Of a stretch of 64,000 nucleotides of DNA, positions 46,601 to 56,769 are shown piece after piece; the stretch's first letter is position 1, and each line of letters opens with the position of its first letter. The DNA comes from Knufia peltigerae (lineage: Eukaryota > Ascomycota > Eurotiomycetes > Chaetothyriales > Trichomeriaceae): positions 558,001-622,000 of the forward strand of contig JAPDRN010000007.1 of NCBI GenBank assembly GCA_030247855.1, given 5' to 3'. The notes below the pieces were generated by a model. The model made no database searches, was not told where the DNA came from, and saw nothing but the letters and a program-made list of their open reading frames with translations. The position numbers and the translations under genes were made by a program.

Positions 46601-47360
46601 CGAGTCGGATATCCTCATCAATCGTCACTCGAACATGATAAGGAACGTCGTATTCACGAATATCGACAATAAAGTCACTGGCTTCGGCGATCCCGTTGGT
46701 ATGGATGTCGTTCAGCTGCTCCTCGTCGTAAACATCGAATCCAGCTGTCGCGCTGGCGACTTCCGCATAAGTATCCATGGCGTTGACCTTTTCTTTATTC
46801 TTCTCGGCGATGGGCAGGACTGACTTTCGCACCGCCAGCAGGTCTGTGACATTGGCGAAGTTCAACCGCAGGAATGTACGCTTATAGCCTAGGAGGTGGT
46901 TGGGCATCTTCAGATCCTCCTTGGTGACCCGAGCTACCGACTTGACAAGGCCTTCAAACATTCTCTTGCACCATTCTTCGACTTCTGCCTCTCTTCCTCG
47001 TTTCACAGCCAGTAAGAAATACGGGTCGTACTCGACAGTGGCCTTAAAGTTCTCCTCATCTTCACCAATAAAATAGAAGTCGACGCCAGCTCTGCCTCCT
47101 GGTACTTTCGGATCTTCAATGACCGTACTATGCATGTTGTATAGCCATCCTACTCTTCTCTTGCCCGAGTCATATCTAGGGAAGCCCATTGACTCGTCGA
47201 TGCTGTTTGCCAGCCGAATTGCCTGGAACTTCTCATCTTGGGACGTTGCTTCTGTGTCGCGCAAAGATGCAGAGTCTATTGTTTTTGTTCGTTGATTTCG
47301 AGAGGAGGCTTTGGAAAATCTGACATTGGAGCCGTATCTGCTGGGTTTCCTGACAGGCAT
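40656..47360 (-). CDS. POL2: DNA polymerase epsilon catalytic subunit
   Basis: One uninterrupted exon, 2234 aa from ATG 47360 (MPVRKPSRY); an in-frame ATG 21 bp upstream is possible. This is the leading-strand replicase. Proofreading exonuclease: Exo I DIETTKLP (D286, E288), Exo II YNGDFFDWP and Exo III YSVSDAVATYY. Polymerase: motif A DVASMYPNI (D636), motif B NSFYGYVMRKGSRW and motif C ELDTDGIW (D871, D873), close to yeast D640/D875/D877. A cysteine group in the palm insertion (CAACDFNRPGKTC) fits the Fe-S site known for Pol2. The inactive second polymerase half follows. Two C-terminal zinc-finger groups (CDTC..C..CLAC and CKKC..CACGG) bind the other subunits. Length is normal for the family. 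It diverges from COX20 over 349 bp that contain an MCB box. Confidence 0.98.
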   Translation of the reverse strand: MPVRKPSRYGSNVRFSKASSRNQRTKTIDSASLRDTEATSQDEKFQAIRLANSIDESMGFPRYDSGKRRVGWLYNMHSTVIEDPKVPGGRAGVDFYFIGEDEENFKATVEYDPYFLLAVKRGREAEVEEWCKRMFEGLVKSVARVTKEDLKMPNHLLGYKRTFLRLNFANVTDLLAVRKSVLPIAEKNKEKVNAMDTYAEVASATAGFDVYDEEQLNDIHTNGIAEASDFIVDIREYDVPYHVRVTIDEDIRLGKWYTVDAKHGSVKLTCLEDRLQRADPVVLAFDIETTKLPLKFPDSLIDQIMMISYMIDGQGFLITNREIVSEDISDFDYTPKEEYEGPFMIFNEPNERALIERFFSHIKEARPNVIATYNGDFFDWPFVEARASVLGIDMYAEIGFRKNSEDIYQSDYCAHLDCFAWVNRDSYLPQGSRGLKAVTVAKLGYDPDELDPELMTPYANEHPQILAEYSVSDAVATYYLYMKYVHPFIFSLCTILPLNPDDTLRKGTGTLCEMLLMVQAYQKNIVLPNKHKEPREAFWEGHLLESETYVGGHVESIEAGVFRADIPVNFAIDPAAIDELLRDLDAALKFCITVEEKKNLDDITNYDEVRAQISEKLNSLKTTPHRNERPLIYHLDVASMYPNIMTTNRLQPDSMISESDCAACDFNRPGKTCDRRLPWAWRGEFLPTKRDEYNMIRRAMVNETFPGKHAKSMRRTFQELSLDEQAAAVRKRLQEYSKKIYHKIHDSKTIEREAIICQRENPFYVDTVRDFRDRRYDFKGKQKVWKGKTEALKSSGASATEIEEAKKMIVLFDSLQLAHKVILNSFYGYVMRKGSRWYSLEMAGVTCLTGAHIIQMARELVERIGRPLELDTDGIWCMLPATFPENVVFTLKNGKKMAVSYPCVMLNHLVHASYTNHQYQTLTDPTIFKYETHSDNSIFFEVDGPYKAMILPTSKEEDKNLKKRYAVFNHDGSLAELKGFEVKRRGELKLIKIFQTQIFKFFLEGTTLAETYAAVARVANRWLDVLHQHGSTLADEELIDLICENKSMTKTLEEYGAQKSTSITTAKRLAEFLGEQMIKDKGLNCKYIISAKPRNTPVTERAIPVAIFSADENVKRFFLRKWLKEDPGDMDPRTVIDWDYYLERLGSVIQKLISIPAALQKIRNPVPRVAHPEWLQKRITAKDDKFKQKKMSDLFEKKPLGERSVNLLDHRLPPTGDIEDALDAEFKTPVQLTKQSKRKSPDTTNQTVIDPYATLPADAPAADEDYSGWLQHQKQKWKIQKQARARRRQLFGEKPNSAMDSIGSFFRNQAEMLYINTWQILQLRQGESPGEVKAFVLIGKKIHPLDIKVQRTLYLNLKGEELPNVEIPGCEVEKVNHALPNGHPSIHLFQLSMSEDTYLREAESVSLLCNHPSVEGVYERQLPLFMRAMLKLGNMCSFDESQKGVLGKGLEQGFDLSSLLRSNSHSTYLEDLSAFGYVYFYHITSGDRTVFALFSSSRSEAHIIILSRTRDAQLPNADKIYAEQYRQKTAEEALVDSVLEYQASLHFKVSQVTTRRKAHLELGEILKKWRSEESKPTMILMQSTSSKQLSHDIRIVRDYPILSLPSEHADVDLPPLGWQAHAFKQLISHYLSAAGWLAHLTELARYGDVPLCNLEKDDPRFLIDLAYARRLKRSNVVLWWSEQPRPDHAGHERDDIIGPLTEVVEMPSINNPGAYTSVCVDVSVQNLAINTLLTSSIINDLEGSADSVAFNPAADDELSGGGISRSNGGFAQAALEVLRDMVKSWWAEACQGNRLADVMVQHLVRWVEAPASCLYDRHLHYYVQMMSKKAMQQLITDFRRVGSHVVFASPTRLLLQTSKQEVENAYAYSQYILKSIKQKPLFHFLGLEVKDYWDVLVWYDAYNYGGKGTSAITEQTNTSNLETVVHWQLSQFLPLSLQPVFEDWVITFIEVMQNLKRPTIESGDSSTPRATQLPSAFISLTEDPTSTEVTTVLQDDFSKPLKKQINALIRRQREELLHPELASDWSFPNLPGGTLESTDARHPRDPVLELVKSLMQIVSLSKPLQLEARLLRKELLTLFDVREFGQEARFENPSASLRFDNLVCDTCTMTRDLDLCRDEDVLPDEQDGANRPWTCLACQSEFSKIALEETLIARVQASLLGWQVQDLKCKKCGTLQGDDAVFSDHCACGGEWVGVLDRREIRKKVNVLERVSSAYGLRMLASVVEGVKAMCLMS

Positions 47361-47709
47361 TGTAGGGAGACTCGAGATCAAGTGAAACGTATAGCGGTTG
47401 TTCTATGACATGTGTTGCGAGAGAAAGCTTTTTCTCATGCTGTCTGTGCTGAAGTACTTCGCCTCGAAATGCATATGTATGGTGATCGCTAAATGCGCAG
47501 TTGTCCAACGTTGATACGGAGTATTTGGACGAGGAATTGGACGTTTTGGGGGTCGCGTTCGAAAGACGCGTCGATCGCGTAAAGCATCCGCGAAAAATCG
47601 GTTAAACATCGGCCATAAAATCTCTCCACTTAAAGATCTTGGGCAACGATTCAATGATCATGAGATTTCCAGGCGCAGTTGATGCTAGGTCAACACCATC
47701 ACAACCACC
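47361..47709. promoter_or_regulatory. Shared divergent promoter, POL2 / COX20
   Basis: 349 bp between the two start codons. It contains a TACGGAGTA motif (47515-47523) and the GC-rich segment 47551-47580 with an ACGCGT box flanked by TCGCG half-sites. Confidence 0.7.
47566..47571. promoter_or_regulatory. MluI cell-cycle box (ACGCGT), candidate MBF site
   Basis: A perfect ACGCGT core within AAAGACGCGTCGATCGCG, 206 bp upstream of the POL2 start. In yeasts MBF (Mbp1/Swi6 or Res/Cdc10) binds this core to drive DNA-synthesis genes at G1/S. Regulation here is inferred from gene identity and site. Confidence 0.6.
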
Positions 47710-48343
47710 ATGGCCGACGATACACGAGAAGAACAAAATGTGACTCCAGATGACCCAGCGCAGCCCGCGCGCCGTCCAAAGCGACGACACGACATCCCTA
47801 AATCTCAAGCCCAGAAGATGTGGGATGCGCTCGGGAGCCCGTCAGATCCTGCAAATGAAATGCCCGGAGGTACATACAATTCAGCTGGCGGCAGACCGGC
47901 AGAGGTGTCTTGGAAGGATGCATTCAAATTCTCGTATCAAGGTAAAGGCCCAGCCTGGTATCAGACACCTTGTGCGAGAGATTCCTTGCTGGTCGGCATC
48001 GCTGCTGGGGGCGGAGTTGGAGGCTTGCGATTTATTTTAAAAGGTATTTGGCAGTAACATGAGGCTATTGCTGGATCTCAAGTCTGACACAATGATAGGA
48101 CTTTCGTCTATGTTGGTGACCTCCAACTGGGCAGTCGGGGGGTTTGTGCTCACAGCTAGTGGCATGTACGCCTGGTGCGAACGTAGACGAAGGGAGGAGC
48201 AGCGAGGCATTGCTCAAGCTGTTATTGGAATGAAAATGTTACAAGAGAAGAAAGCCCGAGAAAGAGCTGCCGCAGAAGCAAAAGCGAAAGAAGAGGAGGA
48301 AGCTCTGAAAAAGCAGAGCCAGAGATGGTACAAGTTCTGGTGA
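47710..48343 (+). CDS. COX20: Cytochrome c oxidase assembly protein Cox20
   Basis: Two exons, 47710-48043 and 48099-48343, joined through GGA by a 55-bp intron (GTATTT..GATAG); 192 aa. Cox20 is an inner-membrane chaperone that holds newly made Cox2 during its processing and insertion. The family core is present: PCARDSLLVGIAAGGGVGGLRFILKG forms the first membrane hairpin arm and TSNWAVGGFVLTASGMYAWCE the second, as in FAM36A/Cox20. An Arg/Lys-rich N-terminus without clear cleavage site and a charged C-terminal coiled coil (about 60 residues, Glu/Lys/Ala-rich, ending RWYKFW) complete it. Convergent with the unknown gene at 48492. Confidence 0.92.
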
Positions 48344-48491
48344 GAAAAATTACTGTCTTGCTTATCATGCATCTGCAGGCGTTCTGGGATGATAATGTAC
48401 ACTATTTGCTGCTGGACGCAGTTAGCGCATCTGAACGTTGGAATATCTCGAATATTTTGAAGACTGTTTCATCGCGGGTGTCCTGGGAAAA

Positions 48492-49193
48492 TCAACCATC
48501 CTCAAAATGGACGCGGACACTTTTGCGTGGAGAGTTATCAAGAGACGGCACATCCTCTCTATCGCTTATGAAGCGTTTTCTCCTCTCACTTCTCTGTTGC
48601 CTCGCTTCGCGTGCCTCTCGATTTTTATACTCCTCCAGTTGTTGTTTCCTCCGTCGCGATCTGGACCATGCGATAGCAGGCGTTGGGCGAAAACCAACCC
48701 CGTTGATGCCATAGAGATCATCATCGGGATCATCAGGGTCATGTCCAGTAATTTCAGAGTCGTGCCAGAACTGGTCTGATAGTTCTTTTGCTAGTGGCGG
48801 GGATCCTGACCTTGAAGTTGTAGCTAATGGTGCTGTTGATGTGCTTTGTGATTCTCCCTTCGCCGCTAGAGATGCTTTTGAAGGCGACTGCGACGGCATT
48901 CTAGTCTTTGATGATAGATCCATTCGCATACCGTCGGTCAAGCTTGCAGTAAGGCCAGACAGTTGCGGTGCTTGACACGGTCGCGGGGATGATGATGTGC
49001 GATCATGCTGCAGTGTGAGCAGGTCATTGTCAATGTCCAAGTCGTCGAATTTCCTAGCGACTTTCGTCCGTGGACTTCCAGTCTCCTGCTCGTCGACATC
49101 GGGTGTCAACAGTTGTTGGGAAAGAGGACCGCTTGTTTCCCGATGGTGATCTTGCTCACGCTTTCTTTTCGGTGAAGCTGAAGCTGACGCCAT
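48492..49193 (-). CDS. Unknown basic, probably nuclear protein
   Basis: Single exon, 233 aa from ATG 49193 (MASASASPKRKREQD); an in-frame ATG at 49244 is upstream but opens less typical sequence. No known domain is recognised. A likely nuclear localisation signal (SPKRKREQD) lies at the N-terminus. A disordered Ser/Pro/Thr-rich middle follows. The C-terminal third looks conserved: an acidic DPDDPDDDLYGINGVGFRPTP segment, then a strongly charged helix (SRSRRRKQQLEEYKNREAREAR), ending in KSVRVHFEDG. Comparable short fungal proteins with a GxGFxPTPAxAxxRSxRR motif are annotated as hypothetical. It lies downstream of NOP58 in the same orientation and is convergent with COX20. Confidence 0.75.
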   Translation of the reverse strand: MASASASPKRKREQDHHRETSGPLSQQLLTPDVDEQETGSPRTKVARKFDDLDIDNDLLTLQHDRTSSSPRPCQAPQLSGLTASLTDGMRMDLSSKTRMPSQSPSKASLAAKGESQSTSTAPLATTSRSGSPPLAKELSDQFWHDSEITGHDPDDPDDDLYGINGVGFRPTPAIAWSRSRRRKQQLEEYKNREAREARQQRSERRKRFISDREDVPSLDNSPRKSVRVHFEDG

Positions 49194-49712
49194 ATTCGTA
49201 GTAGAAGTGTGGGGTACGGCGGTAGACTGCGAGAACTGAATCACCTTCGATCTGTGATAGAGAGGGACTTAACCTATCAAGGTAGATGAAGGCGACGTAA
49301 GATCGACGACCATGTTCAACCTGGCCATTCGATTAAGAAATCGAAAGTTAATCACCGGAACCATACCAGCTCATCCTGCTCTCATCGGTGAAGCATGGTC
49401 TTGATTGGCGGTCCGTGCTGCGATAGAAAATCTATCAGAATTTGGTCTTAACAAGAACGGTGGGATGGAAAAGCCATGAGGAAAATATTGAGAACTGCGC
49501 CGTCTTTATCTCACAAATTGGAAAGAAGCTACGATGCGTCGGATGTGCACGTCGTGGGCAAGTAGCGATGCCCTTGGGTATTGTTTATGGACTTCTACTT
49601 GTACACCTTTGATTCATGTCTGGATTCTTGCCCATGTACAAAACACCATCCAGCGAAACCAACATAGCAACCATTTCCTACCAACGCCATGCGCATAATC
49701 TCATTTCGTCCG
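49194..49712. other. Intergenic, 519 bp
   Basis: Lies between the unknown gene and the NOP58 stop on the same strand. It holds the promoter of the former and the 3' UTR of the latter. No RNA gene was recognised. Confidence 0.45.
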
Positions 49713-51367
49713 TTATTCTGACTTGGACTTCTTCTTCTTTTTCTTCTCTCCCACTTCACCATCCGTGTCCATAGACTTGCGCTTCTTTTTCTTCTCCTCG
49801 CCGTCAACCTCGCCGCCTTCAGACTTTCGCTTCTTGTCTTTCTTCTTCTCCTTGCCGTCCTTATCCTTCTTCTTCTTTTCCTGCTTTTGTACAGCAGTAG
49901 GCTCTGCGTCAAACATCTCGACATCAGCTTTGGATGGCTCATCTATGTCCATGTCTGCAAGGATTTTGTCCATTGCGGATTTCTGTACAAAATCATTAGC
50001 TTACGCATATCGGTAGAGGCGCACGTCACATACCATTGCAACTTCATTTTTCGTGGGCTGAGCTCCTGAAGCATAGAAGTCAAGTCGCTCTTCGACTTGC
50101 TTCTTGAGTGCCTGCCCATATACTGTTGACGGTGTCTCGGAGAAGTTGTCGATTCTAGAAGCAATGGAGCATTTGTTGGCCAAGAAGCGAGATATCCTGC
50201 CCTTGTTCTTCTGTCCGGCGCGGCCAATGTATGAGGAATGGTAGAGAAGACCATATTTCGGCGTGTTGCCTTTTGTCTTCAGGGCTCTGAAAAGAGCCTT
50301 CTCGGCACCCAAGATCTGCACGGTCGAGGCTGGGTACTTGGAGAGATTCGTCAAACTACCAGCATGTGAGATCAGCCGCGCACCGACAACCTCTCCAATC
50401 AGGGCTGCTAGGTTTGGCGCTACCACGCTCATCTTGGAAACCAAGTAGCTGTAGAGTGTCTTTCTGTACTTTGCAAGGCTGACAACACGCTCAGCGAAAA
50501 GTGTAACATTTTCCATGTCGGACACCGAGATTTCTTGACCCATACTTGTCTTTGCGGCGTCAATGATACTCTTTGCGACGTCCTCGTCGTCGTCAACCAC
50601 TGCAGCGAGATCGTGCAAGCTTTCATCAGACAGGGTCCTCTTGTCCTTGACGAACAAAGCGACCTGTGCGTATTTGTTGTTTTCCGAAACGATCTTGACT
50701 AACTCGGGGAAATGCCACGAGTACCATTCTCGCACACGCATGGAAAATGTGTTGATCGCCTTGTCAAGCTGGTCTAGAATGGCGATGGCTTGAATGATGT
50801 GGTTGTCGTTCTTCTGAACGGAGAACTTGACCTTGGCTCTTGAGTACGCATGACCCAGACCAAGCTGTGCCGTTGCAGTGTCACCTTCCCGAAGTTGCTT
50901 GAGAAGTTTCTCAGAGTGCAGTCTAAGCCCTCTCAGCATGTCTTGAACTACCTCGCTTGTATCGCCAGTTTCACATTCAAGGCTGGGAAACGCGGTCTTG
51001 ATACTGCTGGCCAGGATCTTGTCCGAAACACCCAGGGTGACTTTGTTCTTCTTTCCGGCTTTTGGGAGATTGAGCTCGAGGAAGGATTTCAGGTAGTCGG
51101 ACGCAATGCCCTCGGAGATGTCATGGAGCTCTTCAAGCGCTTGTTTTCCATTCCTTAGAAGGTTAGTGATGGCTTGACACTTCCCACAGAAGGACCCGCA
51201 TACTCAAACGGTAGAAAGCTGACCAGATCGACCATTTTTCCGAATCGCGCGAGATCTTGCACACTGTCTTGCACTTCCTTCAACCTATTGCCCACGGTAT
51301 CTTGCTGGTGTGCGACCTTGAAGATGGAGTAGCCCATCGGGCCTTCGTGGAGGAGATAGTCGGCCAT
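49713..51367 (-). CDS. NOP58: Box C/D snoRNP core protein Nop58
   Basis: Three exons on the minus strand: 51367-51204, 51153-50034 and 49982-49713; 517 aa. Intron 1 uses GTATGC..TCTAAG and restores VSFLPFENGKQALEELHDISEG; intron 2 uses GTATGT..TACAG. Nop58 sits with Nop56, fibrillarin and Snu13 on C/D snoRNAs that guide rRNA 2'-O-methylation in the nucleolus. N-terminal NOP5NT domain, a central coiled coil, and the Nop domain with the conserved block SKMSVVAPNLAALIGEVVGARL, GSLTNLSKYPASTVQILGAEKALFRAL and GLLYHSSYIGR are plain. Exon 3 encodes only the tail: a short acidic segment, then repeated KKKKDKD/KKKRKS units, the KKE/D repeat typical of fungal Nop56/58. Length matches yeast Nop58. Confidence 0.97.
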
Positions 51368-54300
51368 TTTTAATTGACGCTCAAACGGCCAGGCGTCGGT
51401 ATGTAGACCGCTGACTCGACTAAGAATACAGTCCTTCGAATATTGATCGCTAAGATGTGTCCTAAAAGAATACTGTGGTGTGCTTTGGTGGACGCAAGCT
51501 ACATTAACGCTGCCGCAGAAATTCTCATGCTAGAAGAAATTCCGGCCTTGAAATTTGGAGAAGAATTTCGCGGGCTCCTTGGCAGCCAAAGCAAAGTAGA
51601 AACTGCTCTGAGTTCACGTGCGACTCACCCCGAGCGTGCCGCTTTTATAACCACTCACCTGCCCCTCTAGGATTTACCTTCACACTCACCCTTCATCCTG
51701 AACCTGCTCCACCGCATGCAGCGCCAGCCAGGACCCAAATATGGCAGCGCGTGACCCTTTCCCTCTCTGACGCCTCTTCGACTTTCGACCACTTTCTCGT
51801 CCCCTCGCTTAGACAGACACTCCCTCCTAGCCAATAGAGTACAACACCCCCCTTCCCGACCTCTCAGGCCGCTAGCTTTCCTCCTCCTCCTCTAGCAGAA
51901 TGTAATCCCTCTCCCACCATGAATCACGTACTCTAGTCACCTCCAGCACCGCCATGAGCTAGCTGTGTCAACAGGAACTCGCGGCGGACGAACTGGTCCT
52001 TGCTCGTGTTCAGGCCAATGGTTAGGACATCAGTTATGGGCCGGGTAGATGGGACAGGCGTCCCGTCGCAGCAGGTGTCCTGTGATCCCCCCCGCAGCCT
52101 AGGTGGAACGTCCTGGAGATCTCATTGTCCCAGGCTGGTTGTCCCAGGACAGATTCCACACTAGAACGGCAAATCGCGGGGTATTCCTAAACCAGACATG
52201 CACAAATCGATCCCTAGGATTAGATTTGCAAATATCACCTTAGTGAGGGAGTTGTTTGAGGCCACTTTTCTGACTAAGCTGCTGCCTGTCGGAGGTGCCC
52301 TAGATTGGCCGCTGGCTGAAAGTTGGAAAGCAAGTGGAAGATGAACGCTATTCTACCCTATGAAAGTGATAAAGAACGCCTGTTTCTGTAATGCACTGCT
52401 TTTTCCACTGTCACGAGTTTCTTCTCAAAACTAGTATATGACACGTTCATTGCCCACCCGGTCGTGACTCAAAAAGCGCCATGTAAATTGCCCTGGATCC
52501 TTGCTCATGATGAGAATCTATAACCGTCGTCATCAACTCGCCATTTGCAGAAAGTAGATACGGGACTCAGAAATTAGCTCGAAAACACATTGTTTTACAC
52601 TGCTCCCAGATCCACTGACCTAAACGGCAGCGGTCGGGTGCAGGTCTAGGTTCACGATTGTTTGAGCACACAATTCATCACAGTCCCTCGAAGAGAACAG
52701 GGCGTTACCTGAAGTCCTCACTACAGCTTTTGCTTGGAGAGGAGAAAGGGTTGAGGAGAGGATGAACCCTTGCTTAAATAGCTGCAAGCTCCCTAGGCGC
52801 GGCTTGGCGCGGGTACCGCCAAGAGGCCTCCCCGTCTTCGTCTTCGCCCCCACTTGCAGAACGCTAGGCAACCATTTAGCAGTTGTGTATGGGAACACAA
52901 CTCTCACCAGCCTACTCCGAATCATTGTTTGAATTGTTTTCCTTTTTCGATTTCGGACGACAATTACTATACGCGGTAGAGCTATACACCTTAATCTTCA
53001 CGATCCGTCTCATGGACCTTCCCAGGTAGATCATCCTAGAAGACGGACACGAAAAGAAGAGTAGAGGAGAGAAGACGGAGCCAAGAGCACTGTATGTATC
53101 GTGGTTTATTTGTGTGAGAACTGTCCATTGCTATGTGCAAGGTCTTCAGACTTGTCACACTTACACAGGTATTCCAGTTGTCTGATAGCAGCTCCACCCT
53201 GTCACCAGCTCTTCTCCCTGTTGAGAATAGAGGGAATTGCTTTGTGTCCACACGTTGCCCACCCAAAATGATATCGGCATTAACCTTGAAGACACTCGTC
53301 TCATCGCTTGGGATCTGTCTGAGGGTTTATTCCTGGCGAGACGTTAAGTACATACCCTTGACTCTAGTTGCTAATTAGATGCAGGAATTGACGATGCATG
53401 GAGCCCACAACCTAGACTCGAATGTCAGCAAAGTTTCACAAAGGAAGGAGCTGCTGAACGGATACTCGGACGGGATGAGATTGGGGATTGACCAATAATG
53501 ATGTGTTGAAGAGTCAACAGGAGGCTTTGGACAGATCTTGGCTTCACCAGCATGCTGGCTACTGACACTCCGCACCACGAGAAGGTGTCTGTCCTTTGCG
53601 GAGCAAAAAAGAGCCAAAAATTGGTGCCACTCTCCCAGTCGGGTTCACCGAGGTCCACGCGCGACGCGGGCTGGGCTGGTGTGTTTGTCCTCTCGGTATA
53701 AGCAATGTAGTGAAGATTTCAGGCCATAGGTAGCCACCTTGCGGTGACGAACCTCACCCTGTTCTTTTTTTCCTCATCGAGGCACACCGGTATGGAGAGA
53801 AGAAAAGAAGAAAGAAAGAGTAAGAGGGAACGAAACGCGGATAACTTCTCGGCACCTAAGTGAGAAGGAAGGCGCGAAACCAGTACACTCTACGCAATCT
53901 GAGAATTTAGGAGAAAGGCAGGTGCACCACCTACACCCAAGGTTGAGGTCAACCTTAGGGCTCCTGAACAAGCAATGCGAACTTGGAAAGGAATTAAGGA
54001 ACTTCATAGCAGCAAAAGTTTCGTCTTATTAGCACACCACCACAGGCGCACAACTGGGCTTGGATAGCCTTCGTACTGCAATTCCATCATTGCAAGCATC
54101 ATTACTCATGCTGTCGTGATAACGCTCTTCTGTGACCAACTTTGCACTACTGAGGCCAATTGAGCATCGTGATTTTACATCGTTCTTTTGCACAGTACTT
54201 CAGAACAGCCAAGAAGTCGAATAGCCAGACCACGTCGCCAATCTGAAGATGTGTACAGTACTGGATCAGTTGTCTCATTTCTTCCTGCAGCAACACCAAT

Positions 54301-56769
54301 CCACTTGCCTCCACCCCTTTTCCCTCTTGGCTGCCCAGGCGGTGCATTCGCAGCGAATGACTCTTGACCACGTGCTTCTGAATCAGAAGGCATTCAACTT
54401 TTTGGGTCTGTCCAGGTGTTGATGGCATCGCCAAGGCCGCGGACGGCCCGCAATGCTGAGGTGAGGCTACGGAGAGCGGGACAGGCTTCATGTCCCTACG
54501 AGGAACTTACTGGAGGGCAGGCGACGTCCTGATAACTTTAGGCGGGTAGACGATAGACAGTGCTATACAGGGAACTCAGTCAAGCCGTTATCCCGCGTGT
54601 CGTATTCAGCAACCAGATTACGATAGCATTCAAGCCATGTTGTTGTTGTTGTCACTGGGCCAAAGGGAAAGAGGTATAGAGTATAAGTGAGTGCAGCACG
54701 AGGCTGTAGTAACGGCAGACATCTTCACAGCCTCGAGCGATTCAGCTGCCAGGCGCTTAGGTAGGTATCATTGCTTCGAGCCTTGTGTAATATGGCGGAA
54801 GGCTGACTCAACGGTGCGGGTGGAGAAATCCTACTACAAAAAATAGCAGTCAAAAATTATCCAATACATTTCTTACGGCAAAGCATCTCTTATTCTCTGC
54901 TACGGCTGACTCGGGAAAGGGAGCTGATAGGTGCTTGTATCACGTGAGTCACAGAGTTCGCACCCGATTCGGGTGAGACGGGGGTGAGCACAGGGCGGCA
55001 TCACCTCTTCCGAATTAGGGGTGAGTTTAGAGCAGTTTTTACTCTGCTTGGCAAAAGCTCAAGGAACCGTCCAACTGCGCAGCCAGACGGCGCCGCTTTA
55101 ACAGCCTCTAGAAGCGTCTCATCCTACGATCGATTTATTATTGCGCTCTTCACTCATCCTTGCAGTAACTATCTTGATTTCTACGGAATACTGGAGTCCC
55201 TTATCAGTACGCCATGTTTTGTTCTCAGGTGAGTTCCATTATTGATTAGCGATAACAACAATGAGGACTTCATTTGGTACCCCTAATGCAGACCTCTCTC
55301 ACACACGACCACCTTCTGGTCAAAAGGCTTGCAACGACTTGCCCAATACGTTCCCGGAGATAGAAGCACTCCGGGACCCCAAGCTGGGTGTTGAGAACTC
55401 GTCATCGGCAGTGGATATAATCTAGACGAGTACGTCCTTCGGCGACCAGACACCGGACTTTGGTCGAGATGTCGACCACCCTATGCATTTCCGCCTTTTT
55501 ATCATCTAGATGCTCTATCTCCGGGATCTACCGATCCCTACATGCACTCAGAAAGGCAACTTCTCGATGATTTTGTCGCGGGCCCTGCATGGGAGTCTTT
55601 CTTCTTGCGCAGGCCAGAGATGGGACAACAATCGGACAGTCTCTCGGGAGGTGCCCAGGCGCCCAGGCGCCCAGGCGCCCGCAAATGTCCACTCACAGCA
55701 CCTGGTCTAATTTGCAGGATCAATGTTCGAGTATTATGATGCATTTGCACTCAGATCCAGCGTCAGAGTCCTTGTCTTTAAGATCAGGTACTCACCAATG
55801 GCCACATCCTCCCCCCATTTTTCCTCGTAGCCAGCTTCCATGATTCCGCCTCATGGTGATCTTGCACAAGAGCTCTTGCCGGATACTTGGCCAACAACAC
55901 GTCAGTGGAGGGTCGTGGAGATAGACCATGCCCCGAGGTTTTTCAGGAGTCGCCACACCCTGTCCGCATTCTTGGGGGAACAGGTATGAGGCAATGCCAA
56001 ATGTTTGTGCCATTAGCTAGTCTGACGGCCTCTTCCTCTGTATCAAAGACATGCAAAGCTAGGAAAGGAGACGATTTTGGACTTGTGACCACGATATCCT
56101 CGGGAAAGGAGAGTCTTGTCGAATGTATCATATACTGAACCCGAATGCCATGCCCGCCTTGTCATAGTTACCTCCTCCACTGGTGATGGTGCAGAGCGTC
56201 CCGGCCGGGTGCTATCACGGCCACCGTCATGCAGCCTAGAGTTCTTACCTGTGGTAAGTGGGAAACGTCGTCATGAACACCACCAGGATCCGGACCAACG
56301 CACCCTGGCCTTACGAGTCTACGACTATTGTCTAGAGATAAGGAATGCGCACCGCCATTTGATAACATGATTTTCTTGCCGGTGCCAACGGCCCAAGCAT
56401 GGAACCCGGGATACAGTGTAACTCAACCACACGGGCCACATCCAGCCGGAGGCTGACGTGAAAGGTGTGCAGCTCTTGTTCACGGTCAACAGCTGTCGAA
56501 GACGATCCTTAAGATGGAGTCGGTGCCAACTTTGTTAGGCGAATGCTGTTAACATGGGTGATCCGGATGGCGGGACCGGATCAGATTTGCCGGTCTCGGT
56601 AACGCCATTCATTCGCTCTCGTCTTTGCATGCTGAAGGACCAGTTATCGTGCTTGGCATAACATACCCACCCCTATCGCTTGCTGGATGCAAGGTAAACA
56701 GCCTACCTCGCAAGTCTTTGGCCTACTTACGATCCAGGTAGCGGACAGTATTCAGTTTCGCTCCCAAAC
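51368..56769. other. Gene-poor region, about 5.4 kb
   Basis: No coding region can be supported; frames are under 120 codons and lack domains. The first part is pyrimidine-rich (51690-51900). A TTG run lies at about 54636-54648 and a 9-bp tandem repeat at 55652-55682. No transposon protein, tRNA or rRNA was recognised. It separates the housekeeping block (POL2-NOP58) from the oxidoreductase cluster. Confidence 0.55.
55652..55682. repeat. Tandem 9-bp repeat (GCCCAGGCG), about 3.5 units
   Basis: Head-to-tail GCCCAGGCG units ending in GCCCGC, in non-coding sequence. Confidence 0.85.

Noticed and set aside
51961..52150. GC-rich stretch near NOP58 considered as a structured RNA (snoRNA or SRP-like)
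   Set aside because: No C/D boxes or SRP core motif could be identified; only local inverted GGGACA/TGTCCC-like words.
21594..56769. CRISPR-like arrays, LTRs or DNA transposons in the gene-poor regions
   Set aside because: Repeats are short microsatellites, 9-bp tandems and scattered palindromes; no spaced arrays, long terminal repeats or transposase/reverse-transcriptase motifs were seen.
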